Assembly: GCA_044233795.1 (NCBI GenBank)
Contig: JBIIJL010000052.1
Location: 1-15,210 of the forward strand
Length of the DNA stretch: 15,210 bases
From: JBIIJL01 sp044233795
Lineage (GTDB): Bacteria; Pseudomonadota; Gammaproteobacteria; Legionellales; Legionellaceae
Direction of reading: 5' to 3'
A program made the position numbers and the translations under genes. The notes below the pieces were generated by a model. It was not told the DNA's origin, ran no database searches, and worked only from the letters and a program-made list of their open reading frames with translations. The first letter of the stretch is position 1. Every line of letters starts with the position of its first letter. Positions 1-8,203 of this stretch are shown here, piece by piece.

Positions 1-1263
1 TCCTTCAGGTTCATAAATTGTGATTTTCTTGAGTTGCTTTGATAAACTGAGTAATTCTCGCTCATCATCGCGAAGTTTGTGTGCAATCTTACAATGTTCG
101 CATAGCTTTCTAACTAGTCGCTGCGCAATCAGTCCTACAATACTTGTGGATAGCAGAAAAGATTCTACCCCCATATCATGTAAGCGGCTAATCGCCCCTA
201 ATGCGCTGTTTGTGTGAAGTGTTGAAAGCACAAGGTGTCCTGTGAGGCTTGCTTGTACCGCAATTTCTGCAGTTTCCAAGTCTCTGATTTCTCCAATCAT
301 CACTACATCGGGATCTTGACGTAAGATCGCGCGAAGTCCTTTGGCGAACGTCATTTGAACTTTAGTATTAACCTGAGTTTGGCCAATACCCGGAAGATCA
401 TACTCAATTGGATCTTCAATTGTCAAAATGTTGCGACTGACCTGATTAAGCTCAGTTAGCATAGCATAAAGCGAGGTGGTTTTTCCTGATCCTGTCGGCC
501 CTGTAACCAACAGAATACCATGGGGATTAGCAATCATTTTGCGCATTAATACTAGCGTTTCTTGTGGCATACCCAATAGGCTTAAATCAAGTTGTGCTGT
601 TTGCTTGTCTAAAATTCTCAATACGATACGTTCACCATGATTGGAAGGAAGGGTTGACACCCGAACATCGATATTGTGTCCGCCAACACGCAAAGCAATC
701 CTGCCATCTTGTGGAATACGCTTTTCTGCAATATCAAGTTTTGCCATGACTTTGACTCGAGAAATAACAAGGGGGGCTATGCCTCGTTGTATTTCAAGTA
801 CTTCTTGTAATACTCCATCGATTCGATTCCGGACTAATACGCGGTTTTCATAGGTTTCAATGTGAATATCAGAAGCCTTTTGTTTAATGGCTTGGGTGAA
901 TAGAGCATTGAGTAATCGAATAATTGGGGCATCATCTTGGGTATCTAGAAGATCTTCACTTGTGGGAAGTTGATCACGAAGTTTCGCCAAATCGACATCG
1001 TCACCCATCCCTTCAGCGGCATCAAGAATAGAGGATTGAGACTGATAGACAATAGCTAATTGTTTTTGAAAATCCTCTGCATTTACTTCGTGACAATGAA
1101 GTTCGCGTTGTAAAGCGCGAGCAACTTCGGCAAAAACACTCATTGGGGTGTTGGGAAGGTGGAAGAGATGTATTTCACCTCCATCTTCTTCCTCAGTGGC
1201 AATGACTCCTTGCTTCTTAGCAAATAGGTACGGCAAATAATGAGGTTTGTGTTTGATTTTCAT
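1..1263 (-). CDS. lspE: Type II secretion ATPase GspE/LspE, partial (C-terminus cut by window edge)
   Basis: Cytoplasmic ATPase that powers pseudopilus assembly in the type II secretion system. Translating from the ATG at 1263 gives 421 open codons to the window edge. An N-terminal docking domain comes first. The P-loop GPTGSGKTT lies near residues 255-263, followed by a TIEDPIEY Asp box, a GEIRD Walker B segment near 324-328 and the STLHTN His box. C388 and C391 (CEHC) are the first half of the family's zinc tetracysteine motif; the second half and the C-terminus, roughly 70 residues, are missing only because the window ends. The start lies three bases after the gspD stop (TAG GAT ATG), so the two genes are translationally adjacent and surely co-transcribed. 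Legionella is known to carry lspDE as a separate operon. Identification is very secure at family level; the lsp symbol rests on the inferred genus. Confidence 0.95.
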   Translation of the reverse strand, partial: MKIKHKPHYLPYLFAKKQGVIATEEEDGGEIHLFHLPNTPMSVFAEVARALQRELHCHEVNAEDFQKQLAIVYQSQSSILDAAEGMGDDVDLAKLRDQLPTSEDLLDTQDDAPIIRLLNALFTQAIKQKASDIHIETYENRVLVRNRIDGVLQEVLEIQRGIAPLVISRVKVMAKLDIAEKRIPQDGRIALRVGGHNIDVRVSTLPSNHGERIVLRILDKQTAQLDLSLLGMPQETLVLMRKMIANPHGILLVTGPTGSGKTTSLYAMLTELNQVSRNILTIEDPIEYDLPGIGQTQVNTKVQMTFAKGLRAILRQDPDVVMIGEIRDLETAEIAVQASLTGHLVLSTLHTNSALGAISRLHDMGVESFLLSTSIVGLIAQRLVRKLCEHCKIAHKLRDDERELLSLSKQLKKITIYEPEG

Positions 1264-1266
1264 ATC

Positions 1267-3603
1267 CTATTTGGTCGTTATGGTGTTGGGCTGGTTCATA
1301 AAAGGACGTGGAAGAACTGCCGTGCGAAGTGGGCGCAAAAGAGTGGCATTATTTTTATGGTTATAGTCTTGTGTACGGAGCCAATCCAACTGATAATGCC
1401 TCAAATCATTATATTTAGCTCCTGTCACCTCAAAACCATCCCGCTCAGTTCTTAAAATTCGTGGTCTGATAAATACCATTAGTACTTTCTTTTCTCGGTT
1501 GGTGATTTTTCTTTGAAATAGACGACCTAAGCCTGGAATATCCTCTAATATAGGGATTCCATTGTCATCGTTGGCAAGGCTATCTTGAGCGAGTCCACCA
1601 AGAACAATAATGTCACCACTTTCAACATGTACGGATGTCACAATTGAGCTGATATTGAATGTGGGTGTAGTACCAGGATTAACGGGATCGGGGTTGTCTA
1701 GGGTGTCGTTACCTTGGTCGATTTGCATTTGTATACCACGACCACGAGTAATTTGAGGTCTTACATACAAATGCAGTGCCACATTGACCCTATCAAATGT
1801 GGTGAACGGGCTACCTGAAGGGGCTGTACCATTGCCATTATTGGGGTATGAAGAAGCCGCAATTGATACTTGCTTACCAATTAGAATTTTTGCTTGTCGA
1901 TTATCAAGCACTACCACAGAAGGTGTTGATAAAATATTGGCTTTATGAAGGCGTGCCAATGCGTATATTTGTGCTTGGAATTGGTCAATTGCAGTTTTAG
2001 AATTGATGATGGCAAACCCTGGTCTGAACGACTCAGGAGCTAAAGTCTTTTGGTTAAGACTGCCCCATTCAATGCCTAGGGTATTAAAATCAGCTTCGTT
2101 TATTTCTGTAACTAGGGCTTCAATTAATAACTGCGCTGGTTTAATGTCGAGTTGGCTTATCACTGACTTAAGTGTGCGGATCAAGGTGGCTGGTGCATTG
2201 ATGATAATGGAATTGGTGTTGGGCTCTGCGATAATTTGCACAGTGGGTTTGGTTCCTCCTTCATTTTGGGTATTTGCTGCGCTGGTATTTGGCATTACAC
2301 CAGACATTTGACCTGCAGCGTTTGCAGGGGCGGCACTGGGATTGCCACCAGTTAAACTTGCCATGTTGGAGGCAGGATTAGTGCTGTCTAACTCAGGCCT
2401 GGTGATTGTACCAATCGTTGTGCCGACATTGCCGCTAAAACTTGCCTGGGCAATACCGGCTAGAATGGGAACTGCATCCTCAGCCCTTAAGTAATTTAAG
2501 TATATCACTTGGGTGTTGCTATTTTGACCGCCAGAGTTTTTTCTATCAAGTTGAGAAATGATAAGTCTGAGTCTGATCCGCTCGGTTTTATTGCCACTGA
2601 GTAAAATAGAGTTGCTGCGGTCATCTGCAGCCAGTGTCGTTTGCGCATGAGATCCAACCCCTGGCTGTGTTTTGACTAGGTCTTTAAGTGTATTGACAAC
2701 ATCCATGGCCAAAGCGCGCTTGAGTGGTACGATGTCAATGCCGTTGGCGGATGAGTTATCGACTTGTTTGATGATATTAGCAAGTTGTTTGATATTACTG
2801 GCACGCCCTGACAAAATCAGCATGTTAGAAGGACCATATGCAGAAACATTGCTCCATTGCGGCATCAGCGGGCGCAGAACCGGGACCAATTGCTCGGAAG
2901 GTACATAGTGAACGGGGATCACCTGCACCATCATATCATCCCCTATGGGTGGATTTTTCATTTGACTTAATAGGTCAGTGGACATTGTTTTTGCATCAAT
3001 GTTTGGGACAATCTTGGTGATATCGCCACTCGGGATGGCAGCATAGCCTGATACCTGCAACATCGAAAGAAATACTTGATATAGCTCTTTATCAGACATA
3101 GGTGTACTCGAGACGATGGAGACTTTACCCTGCACTCTTGGGTCGATGATGAAGTTTTTTCCTGTTACCCGTGAGACTTCTGCAATGACAGCTCTTACGT
3201 CAGCATTTCTGAGGTTCCATATTTTTTGAGCGGAGTTTTCTTCATATTCTCGCGATAAGGGTTTTGACGGGGGGGCAACTTGGGGAACGGCTGGCAGCTG
3301 ACTTTCGGGTGGTGATTGTAGCGAGATTTTATTTTGTAGTTCGCGCGCAAGCGTGTAATCGCTCAGTGGTCCAATTTCTAAGAGCTCTTCACGCTTATCC
3401 TCATTGCGTATTTTTCTTATGGGTTGATGAAATGAGTCGGTCAGTTCTTGTTGAAGTTTCGTTGCTGCAAGCCCCTCCTGGACTGGTCCGACTTGTACCA
3501 GGTAGGCGGGCTTACCGTCTAAGGGTATGACTTTTATATTAACATCTATTGCAAATAGCTGGCATGAGCATAGGAACATCAGAGCATAAAGCGGAATTCG
3601 CAT
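1267..3603 (-). CDS. lspD: Type II secretion secretin GspD/LspD
   Basis: Outer-membrane secretin that forms the exit channel of the T2SS. It has 778 residues, longer than the usual 650-700. A signal peptide covers about residues 1-19 (ending LFA). A domain resembling SPOR follows at about 33-95, then a Pro-rich linker (98-117), N0 (about 123-200), N1, N2 and N3 modules (about 225-488) and the secretin barrel (about 490-720). N3 holds a long Ser/Asn/Gly/Ala loop at 388-452, typical of GspD. Diagnostic barrel motifs are LLIEALVTEINEADFNTLG (493-511), VESGDIIVLGGL (660-671) and the PILEDIPGLGRLF segment (684-696). The ATG at 3603 is chosen because it directly precedes the signal peptide, although the Shine-Dalgarno match is poor. 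It is the first gene of the lspD-lspE unit. The extra N-terminal module is the unusual part. Confidence 0.96.
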   Translation of the reverse strand: MRIPLYALMFLCSCQLFAIDVNIKVIPLDGKPAYLVQVGPVQEGLAATKLQQELTDSFHQPIRKIRNEDKREELLEIGPLSDYTLARELQNKISLQSPPESQLPAVPQVAPPSKPLSREYEENSAQKIWNLRNADVRAVIAEVSRVTGKNFIIDPRVQGKVSIVSSTPMSDKELYQVFLSMLQVSGYAAIPSGDITKIVPNIDAKTMSTDLLSQMKNPPIGDDMMVQVIPVHYVPSEQLVPVLRPLMPQWSNVSAYGPSNMLILSGRASNIKQLANIIKQVDNSSANGIDIVPLKRALAMDVVNTLKDLVKTQPGVGSHAQTTLAADDRSNSILLSGNKTERIRLRLIISQLDRKNSGGQNSNTQVIYLNYLRAEDAVPILAGIAQASFSGNVGTTIGTITRPELDSTNPASNMASLTGGNPSAAPANAAGQMSGVMPNTSAANTQNEGGTKPTVQIIAEPNTNSIIINAPATLIRTLKSVISQLDIKPAQLLIEALVTEINEADFNTLGIEWGSLNQKTLAPESFRPGFAIINSKTAIDQFQAQIYALARLHKANILSTPSVVVLDNRQAKILIGKQVSIAASSYPNNGNGTAPSGSPFTTFDRVNVALHLYVRPQITRGRGIQMQIDQGNDTLDNPDPVNPGTTPTFNISSIVTSVHVESGDIIVLGGLAQDSLANDDNGIPILEDIPGLGRLFQRKITNREKKVLMVFIRPRILRTERDGFEVTGAKYNDLRHYQLDWLRTQDYNHKNNATLLRPLRTAVLPRPFMNQPNTITTK

Positions 3604-3645
3604 GTAAAGGCCATAAAAATGTTGATTAGAACATCATAACCAAAA

Positions 3646-3675
3646 ATATTACGTTGCAATAGAGGCTATCGACAA
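3646..3675 (-). promoter_or_regulatory. Candidate promoter of lspDE
   Basis: On the minus strand, TTGTCG (3675-3670) is followed after 18 bases by TAATAT (3651-3646), about 43 bases upstream of the lspD ATG. An overlapping alternative is TTGCAA with TATGAT at a short 15-base spacing. Both are moderate sigma-70 matches. The short gap between the gene ending at 3693 and lspD also allows read-through. Confidence 0.3.
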
Positions 3676-3692
3676 TTATTGGAATCAATAAG

Positions 3693-4079
3693 TTAATCAA
3701 TTTTTTGAGTTTTGCCGGGTTTATTCTTATTAAGTCGTTTTTGCTCCTTATTAAAATCTGAAGAAATTAAATTTTCATAGAAATAACCTGTGCCAATCAA
3801 AATGATTGCTCCGGTAATGAGTGCTACAAATGGATTACTAAGAATCGGTATTTCGCTCACAATATCCCACATGCCATACCAAAGTAAATTGATAGCAAAA
3901 AAAACCACAAAAGCAAAGCTAATTTTGTGATGAACTTTAAACCGACTCACATATGTTTTTTCTTTGAGGATCAAAGTTTCAATTACTTCCTTGGCTTCAT
4001 TAATAACAATATGAAGCTCTTCCTCGGTTTTGCTTTTTAGGCTATCTTTTGTAGGTTGTACGTCTGAGTGATCTTCCAA
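3693..4079 (-). CDS. Small membrane protein with two transmembrane helices, function unknown
   Basis: Not recognised as a named protein. The 128 residues comprise a charged, probably helical N-terminal cytoplasmic segment (1-52), a hydrophobic helix at about 53-70, a short loop containing Pro, a second helix at about 82-101, and a basic C-terminal tail rich in Lys and Asn. The fold, two helices joined by a short loop with soluble ends, resembles generic 2TM-type proteins, but no family can be claimed. The start is a TTG at 4079: a GGAG lies 7 bases upstream and no in-frame Met occurs before residue 70, inside the first helix, so TTG is the only reasonable start. It lies 89 bases upstream of lspD on the same strand and could be transcribed into it. 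It is 118 bases downstream of another unknown gene. Confidence 0.75.
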   Translation of the reverse strand: MEDHSDVQPTKDSLKSKTEEELHIVINEAKEVIETLILKEKTYVSRFKVHHKISFAFVVFFAINLLWYGMWDIVSEIPILSNPFVALITGAIILIGTGYFYENLISSDFNKEQKRLNKNKPGKTQKID

Positions 4080-4140
4080 GGCAAATCTCCAGCGTTAGTG
4101 AGGTTGATATCAACACTACCTGAGAATTTTGATATTGGCT

Positions 4141-4162
4141 AGGGTAGGTTGATAACTACCCT
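4141..4162. other. Hairpin between two minus-strand genes
   Basis: AGGGTAG (4141-4147) and CTACCCT (4156-4162) form a perfect 7-base-pair stem with an 8-base loop. It sits 36 bases after the stop of the 185-residue gene, where a terminator would be expected. On the minus strand no U-run follows, so it is not a classical intrinsic terminator. It could be an RNA-stabilising or weak terminator structure, or chance. Confidence 0.3.
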
Positions 4163-4197
4163 CTTTCATGAAGCCAAGTTGCGATGATTGCCTTAAT

Positions 4198-4755
4198 TCA
4201 ATAAGAATTATCACACGCTGATGGTAAATCTAGTTGGTTTTGATTTATTTCCTCGATTTTAAAAAAAGCTTGTTTGCTAACATCGCTGGGAGCTGATATG
4301 GGAAGAGAACGTTCCGGGATCTTTAAATCCGTCGCCATTGTTGAAAGCGGATCTTGAGGCTCTACACAGCTAAGCTCAGCTATATCCGAAGGCCAAATAC
4401 TAAATACCTCCAACATGCTATAAAACTCTAACATCGCAATTGGCTCGTAGGTTTTGATAATAAGTAGAAAGAGAACGATATTTTCATAGTCATCATCATC
4501 AAGATTACGACTGGTGATGGCCCTATCTAAATGTTGTTTAAAACCAAAGAGTTCAAATTCATGACGTATCGTTGCATAAAGAGAGTCTTCGATGCTCTCT
4601 GACAGCCAAGCTTGAAGACAAAAAATTTTTTTGCGGCTTGGTAAAATATCACTTGTAATTTCAAGTTTGCTTATACAAGAATGTTCATCGATTTTTGAAT
4701 TTGTAAATGTGACATGGTTTTGGTTTATTTTATTTATTTTCCATTTTTTGGGCAT
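4198..4755 (-). CDS. Hypothetical protein, 185 residues
   Basis: Not recognised. The protein starts MPKKWKINK and is mainly mixed helix, with an Asp run (LDDDDYEN) in the middle, a hydrophobic stretch (IVLFLLIIKTY) too short and charged around it to be a confident membrane helix, and a polar C-terminus. No signal peptide or catalytic motif is visible. The start is taken as the ATG at 4755 because GAGG lies well placed upstream; a GTG at 4782 would add nine residues but lacks a ribosome site. A plausible sigma-70 promoter sits about 50-80 bases upstream, so it is probably transcribed on its own or together with the two-helix gene after it. Codon use is AT-rich like its neighbours. Its place beside a decayed IS suggests accessory DNA, but this is weak evidence. 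Confidence 0.7.
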   Translation of the reverse strand: MPKKWKINKINQNHVTFTNSKIDEHSCISKLEITSDILPSRKKIFCLQAWLSESIEDSLYATIRHEFELFGFKQHLDRAITSRNLDDDDYENIVLFLLIIKTYEPIAMLEFYSMLEVFSIWPSDIAELSCVEPQDPLSTMATDLKIPERSLPISAPSDVSKQAFFKIEEINQNQLDLPSACDNSY

Positions 4756-4807
4756 CTTAAACCTCAAAATTATAAACCCCACACGACATGTGCAGAGAAT
4801 GATTTAA

Positions 4808-4835
4808 ATAATACCATGGTGACTCATTTATGCAA
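4808..4835 (-). promoter_or_regulatory. Candidate promoter of the 185-residue gene
   Basis: On the minus strand, TTGCAT (4835-4830), a 16-base spacer, and TATTAT (4813-4808) give a fair sigma-70 match. Transcription would start near 4801, leaving a leader of about 45 bases before the ATG at 4755. Confidence 0.42.
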
Positions 4836-4949
4836 ATACCAACCTAATTTAAAGCTCTGAATGCGTAATGATTGGTATATGGAGTTATGAATTAATTCTA
4901 TCTTGTTAAGTTTAAATTTAGCAAAACTTAATTATTTATATCTATACCA

Positions 4950-5011
4950 GGGGTTGTTGACATTTGATCCTCCGGTTGCCGACGTGCCGCGGTTTAACCG
5001 GCGTTGTTGCA
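4950..5011 (+). repeat. Left inverted end of the decayed IS
   Basis: A 62-base arm matching the reverse complement of 5365-5426 except at arm positions 5, 19, 25 and 28. It contains a GC-rich inner palindrome around GCCGCGGTTTAACCGGCG. Confidence 0.9.
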
Positions 5012-5058
5012 GATTTCAAAAACTGTTCTTTTAGAAGCGGGATTTAAAAAAGAGATAA

Positions 5059-5382
5059 GAAATATGGCGTTATGAACCTAAACGGTATAATTTCGGTTTT
5101 CTGAGAACAGGAGTTTACCAAACACGACTTAAATCAGCACCTTATAAAGAAGAAGAACTACGCCTTTGGAAACAAGAAAATAATTATCATCGACGTTCTT
5201 TAGTAGAAACCAATATGGGGCGATTGAATTCTATTTTTGGCGATGAAATGAGTGCCCGTACGCCTGAAAACCAATATACAGACCTAGCTATACGATGCAG
5301 GATTATTAATAAGATGAATAAACTGGGATTACCCGATAGGGGGGCTGGCGTAGCTCTTGATATATGCAACAACGCCGGTTAA
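5059..5382 (+). pseudogene. Transposase C-terminal fragment (IS5-like)
   Basis: An open frame of 107 codons without a credible start, preceded in frame by TAA at 5056-5058. It contains NNYHRRSLVETNMGR, then FGDEMSARTPENQ, then IRCRIINKMNKLGLP. This matches the C-terminal block of IS5-type DDE transposases, where the Glu of the VET-type motif is the third catalytic acid. The first two catalytic Asp residues and the N-terminal half are absent, so no active enzyme is made. The frame runs into the right inverted end and stops inside it. The assignment rests on motif recognition. Confidence 0.8.
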
Positions 5383-5426
5383 ACCGCGGCACGTCGGCGA
5401 CGGGAGGTTCAAATGTCAACAGCCCC
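5365..5426 (-). repeat. Right inverted end of the decayed IS
   Basis: A 62-base arm, the inverted partner of 4950-5011. Its outermost base, 5426, is the G of the fabF TAG stop codon read on the minus strand. Confidence 0.9.
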
Positions 5427-6667
5427 TAAAGCTTTTTAAACAATAAAGCCCCATTTGTGCCCCCAAATCCAAAAGAATTTGATAATGCGATATCAATTTT
5501 CATTGAGCGGGAGGTGTGTGGGACAAAATCTAGTGTGCAATCATCACTTGGGTTATCTAAATTAATTGTTGGAGGCGCAACTTGATCACGCAGCGCGAGC
5601 AAACAAAAAATAGCCTCAATAGCCCCTGCAGCACCGAGTAAATGTCCGGTCATGGACTTGGTTGAGCTTACTGCAACATGTTTTGCGTGTGATCCTAGCA
5701 CTTCACTAATCGCTCTTGCTTCACACTCATCTCCGGCTGGGGTAGAAGTAGCATGGGCGTTGATATAATCTATGTTACTGCCATTGATTCTCGCATCTTT
5801 TAGTGCATAGTTCATGGCATTGATAGCCCCCTCCCCGTTGGGTGATGGCGAAGTCATATGAAAAGCATCTGCACTTGCACCGTAGCCTATGAGCTCTCCA
5901 TAGATATTTGCATTGCGTTGTTTTGCATGCTCATAAGATTCTAGAATCAACACACCTGCCCCATCGCCTAGCAAAAAGCCATCACGGTCTTTATCCCAGG
6001 GCCTACTAGCAGCAGCGGGATCGTCATTTCGCCTAGATAGGGCACGGCAGGCTGCAAAACCACCAAGACCTAAAGGAGTTGTTGCCATCTCACTCCCGCC
6101 TGCAAACATTACATCAGCGTCACCTCTTGCAATCATGCGAGCAGCTTCGCCAATATTGTGCGTGCCGGTTGTACAGGCAGACACCATGGAAATATTTGGG
6201 CCTTTGAAGCCAAAGCGAATAGAAATATGACCTGCGACCATATTAATAATGGTTGAAGGAATAAAAAAAGGAGAGATCTTGCGTGGCCCACCATTGAGAT
6301 AGGCGGAGTGGGTTTTTTCAATGGCAAGTAAACCCCCAATTCCAGATCCAACAGCCACCCCAACTCTGTTTAAATCCAAAGTGTTGCAATCTAATCCAGC
6401 ATCACTGAGGGCTTCTGAGGCTGCGGCTAACCCGTATTGTATGAATAAGTCCATTTTTTTTTCGTCTTTGACCGAAATATCAAATAGTTCATGATTGAAC
6501 CCTTTGATAGATGCAGAGAAACGGCACGGAAAGTCTGTTGTATCGAATGTTGTGATCATTGATGCACCACTTTGACTATTAAGAATGGCTTTCCAGGTTG
6601 ATTCAACAGATAAACCAAGGGCTGTGATCATTCCAAGACCGGTAACTACGACGCGTTGTTCAGACAT
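5426..6667 (-). CDS. fabF: Beta-ketoacyl-ACP synthase II (FabF-type)
   Basis: Condensing enzyme of fatty acid elongation: it joins an acyl group on its Cys with malonyl-ACP in the cytoplasm. With 413 residues it matches the family length. The thiolase-fold active site is complete: nucleophile C165 in SACTTGT, H305 in NAHATSTPAGD, K337 and H342 in SSTKSMTGHLLGAAG, and the Phe gate loop NSFGFGGTNG near 397-406. The start at 6667 follows AAGAG at suitable spacing and gives the standard MSEQRVVVTGLG opening. In many bacteria fabF follows acpP; here it follows a 460-residue unknown gene with a 119-base gap that contains its own candidate promoter. It may therefore be a second paralogue or a KAS for a specialised lipid. 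The C-terminus (LLFKKL) is full length even though the IS end abuts the stop codon. Confidence 0.95.
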   Translation of the reverse strand: MSEQRVVVTGLGMITALGLSVESTWKAILNSQSGASMITTFDTTDFPCRFSASIKGFNHELFDISVKDEKKMDLFIQYGLAAASEALSDAGLDCNTLDLNRVGVAVGSGIGGLLAIEKTHSAYLNGGPRKISPFFIPSTIINMVAGHISIRFGFKGPNISMVSACTTGTHNIGEAARMIARGDADVMFAGGSEMATTPLGLGGFAACRALSRRNDDPAAASRPWDKDRDGFLLGDGAGVLILESYEHAKQRNANIYGELIGYGASADAFHMTSPSPNGEGAINAMNYALKDARINGSNIDYINAHATSTPAGDECEARAISEVLGSHAKHVAVSSTKSMTGHLLGAAGAIEAIFCLLALRDQVAPPTINLDNPSDDCTLDFVPHTSRSMKIDIALSNSFGFGGTNGALLFKKL

Positions 6668-6698
6668 TCATACTCTTATTGTTAGATGTTTTTGGCAA

Positions 6699-6727
6699 AT
6701 AATAGCAGTAAACTGACTTGATATGAA
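6699..6727 (-). promoter_or_regulatory. Candidate promoter of fabF
   Basis: On the minus strand, TTCATA (6727-6722), a 17-base spacer and TATTAT (6704-6699) lie about 30 bases upstream of the fabF ATG. This would let fabF be expressed apart from the two genes before it. Confidence 0.38.
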
Positions 6728-6786
6728 GCCAACAGAGTCTTCTTTGAAAGATCTCACACATTCCCGGTGTTAAATGTAAAAGTTCT

Positions 6787-8169
6787 TTATGGGCGCTTGG
6801 GGTCGGTCTCTGCTCTAGTTGCAGGTGGTGCTTCGAGTGCTAAATACCTGATGGGCATAGGCAAGGCCAAAAGCATATTTCGTTGCTGTCTTGAGCTCTC
6901 CTTTGTGTGGCTTGAGGATGTTGCTGAGTTTGCGAGGAAACCAGCCAATGCCCTACCTATGCTTGCAAACATACCAATAGGTTTTGGTGGCGCTGGACCA
7001 TCATCAGCTGGGCCATATAACAAATGTTCAATTTGCTCTTCATCATATTCTCTTGGGTACGTTTCAGCACGATGAGAATAGGTATACGTGGGTGGTTCGA
7101 TCCATAGTTCTTGCGACTCATGGGCACTGTACTGTTGAAGCGCTTCTTCAATAAAAGCATTGCGTAACTCTTTACCAAAAATTCCGGCACGGGCGAAGGG
7201 GTTGTGTTCTGAGTTTAAGTAAGCAAGCAACGGTAGAATGGCTTGCAATATTTTATCTTGTGCGGGTGTTAGGTTAATTTCTTGAGAGTCTCCACTAATA
7301 GCAAGCTGCTCCTCAAGTATCTGCTGAAACAGTGCATACAATCGCATTGAGGCATTTTGCTGGGCTAGAAATGTTTGAACACCACGTTGGTCGTTTAGTA
7401 TTGCCAAAGCAGTATCTAGATAAGATTTTTGAATGATTATGGGGTCACATTGACATATTAACGTATGAATTTTTTCACAAAAAGTACTAAATAAATCGAA
7501 TTGAGCGTAATTCGCCGGCATTGTGCTCTGGTTTGCTTCTATTACATCGGAATATAATTCTGCAATCACTCTATTATAGGCGTAAAATAATGGGGAGGTA
7601 CCGTTTTCCATTTCTGTTTGATAACGCAATAGATATAATTGTTCTAAACAAAATTTGACAGCCTCGGTCATCTCATGTTTGACCAAATACTGCATAGCTT
7701 GAGCTCTGGCTTTTGGTAAATCTGTGAAATACAGATTGATCTCGTGGGGTTTAATACTTCGTGCAGAGCGCTTGAAAAGAATTGCAGGCATAAATTGGGT
7801 TAACATAATAGGAATATGCCCTGTTTTTTTTACAAGAGCCTCGGATATCGAGTAAATAGCGGTATAGATTGTATTTTCTTCAAGATCTCTTGCCAATTGT
7901 ATGACAGTTTTATGTAAAGTAAAAAGTGAATCATTTATTGACCTATATTCACCAGCTTGTTTTTTTTTGCAAAATTCTGAAATTAGTTGCGCATAATCCT
8001 TGCAGGGCATTCCGAATGATTCTCTTGAGCCCGTGCCTGAAAAATAAGTGAATTGCTTTGGGTTGAGGGACTGGAATCCACTTTTAACTGGCGCATGTAG
8101 CCGCCTAACCACCATAGCACCTCTTCTTTCGGGGGCTGCTGCGGTTTGTCGTTCGTGAGGACTAAACAT
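6787..8169 (-). CDS. Hypothetical protein, 460 residues
   Basis: Not recognised. It is a soluble, mostly helical protein without signal peptide or membrane helix. The first 20 residues are basic and Ala-rich (HERQTAAAPERRGAM). The middle, about 60-350, is rich in Leu, Gln, Tyr and Phe and looks like a helical-repeat or bundle fold, but no repeat register is clear. The C-terminal 90 residues are less ordered, with an acidic and Pro-rich patch (YGPADDGPAPPKP) and a final basic tail. The ATG at 8169 has AGGA 7-9 bases upstream. The gene lies 34 bases after the J-domain gene on the same strand, so the two are probably one operon and may act together. In an inferred Legionella host, a large family-less helical protein is a reasonable Dot/Icm effector candidate, but no secretion signal was demonstrated here. 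Confidence 0.8.
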   Translation of the reverse strand: MFSPHERQTAAAPERRGAMVVRRLHAPVKSGFQSLNPKQFTYFSGTGSRESFGMPCKDYAQLISEFCKKKQAGEYRSINDSLFTLHKTVIQLARDLEENTIYTAIYSISEALVKKTGHIPIMLTQFMPAILFKRSARSIKPHEINLYFTDLPKARAQAMQYLVKHEMTEAVKFCLEQLYLLRYQTEMENGTSPLFYAYNRVIAELYSDVIEANQSTMPANYAQFDLFSTFCEKIHTLICQCDPIIIQKSYLDTALAILNDQRGVQTFLAQQNASMRLYALFQQILEEQLAISGDSQEINLTPAQDKILQAILPLLAYLNSEHNPFARAGIFGKELRNAFIEEALQQYSAHESQELWIEPPTYTYSHRAETYPREYDEEQIEHLLYGPADDGPAPPKPIGMFASIGRALAGFLANSATSSSHTKESSRQQRNMLLALPMPIRYLALEAPPATRAETDPKRP

Positions 8170-8203
8170 GTTGTATTCCTATCTCGTTTATAAATGTATA
8201 TTT

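Larger units (their letters stand above)
4950..5426. mobile_element. Decayed IS5-family-like insertion sequence, 477 bp, internally deleted
   Basis: Two 62-base ends, 4950-5011 and 5365-5426, are inverted copies matching at 58 of 62 positions without gaps. Each outer end begins GGGG, then C or T, then TGTTGACATTTGA. Between them is only the last part of a transposase on the plus strand, so the element has lost most of its interior and is non-autonomous. The bases flanking the ends are ACCA (4946-4949) and TAAA (5427-5430), so no clean target duplication is visible. The right end abuts fabF and supplies the last base of its stop codon. The near-identity of the long ends contrasts with the damaged interior, and 62 bases is long for IS5-type ends. 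The transposase fragment supports IS5-type membership; the exact subgroup is unknown. Confidence 0.85.

Noticed and set aside
2003..2311. Plus-strand ORF of 102 residues
   Set aside because: Fully antisense to the conserved N3 and barrel part of lspD; no ribosome site or family match.
5187..5372. Minus-strand ORF of 61 residues
   Set aside because: Antisense shadow of the transposase fragment in the decayed IS.
6133..6363. Minus-strand ORF of 76 residues inside fabF
   Set aside because: Out-of-frame shadow of the catalytic Cys region of FabF.
6767..7075. Plus-strand ORF of 102 residues
   Set aside because: It lies opposite the 3' part of the 460-residue gene, and its protein sequence looks like a frame shadow.
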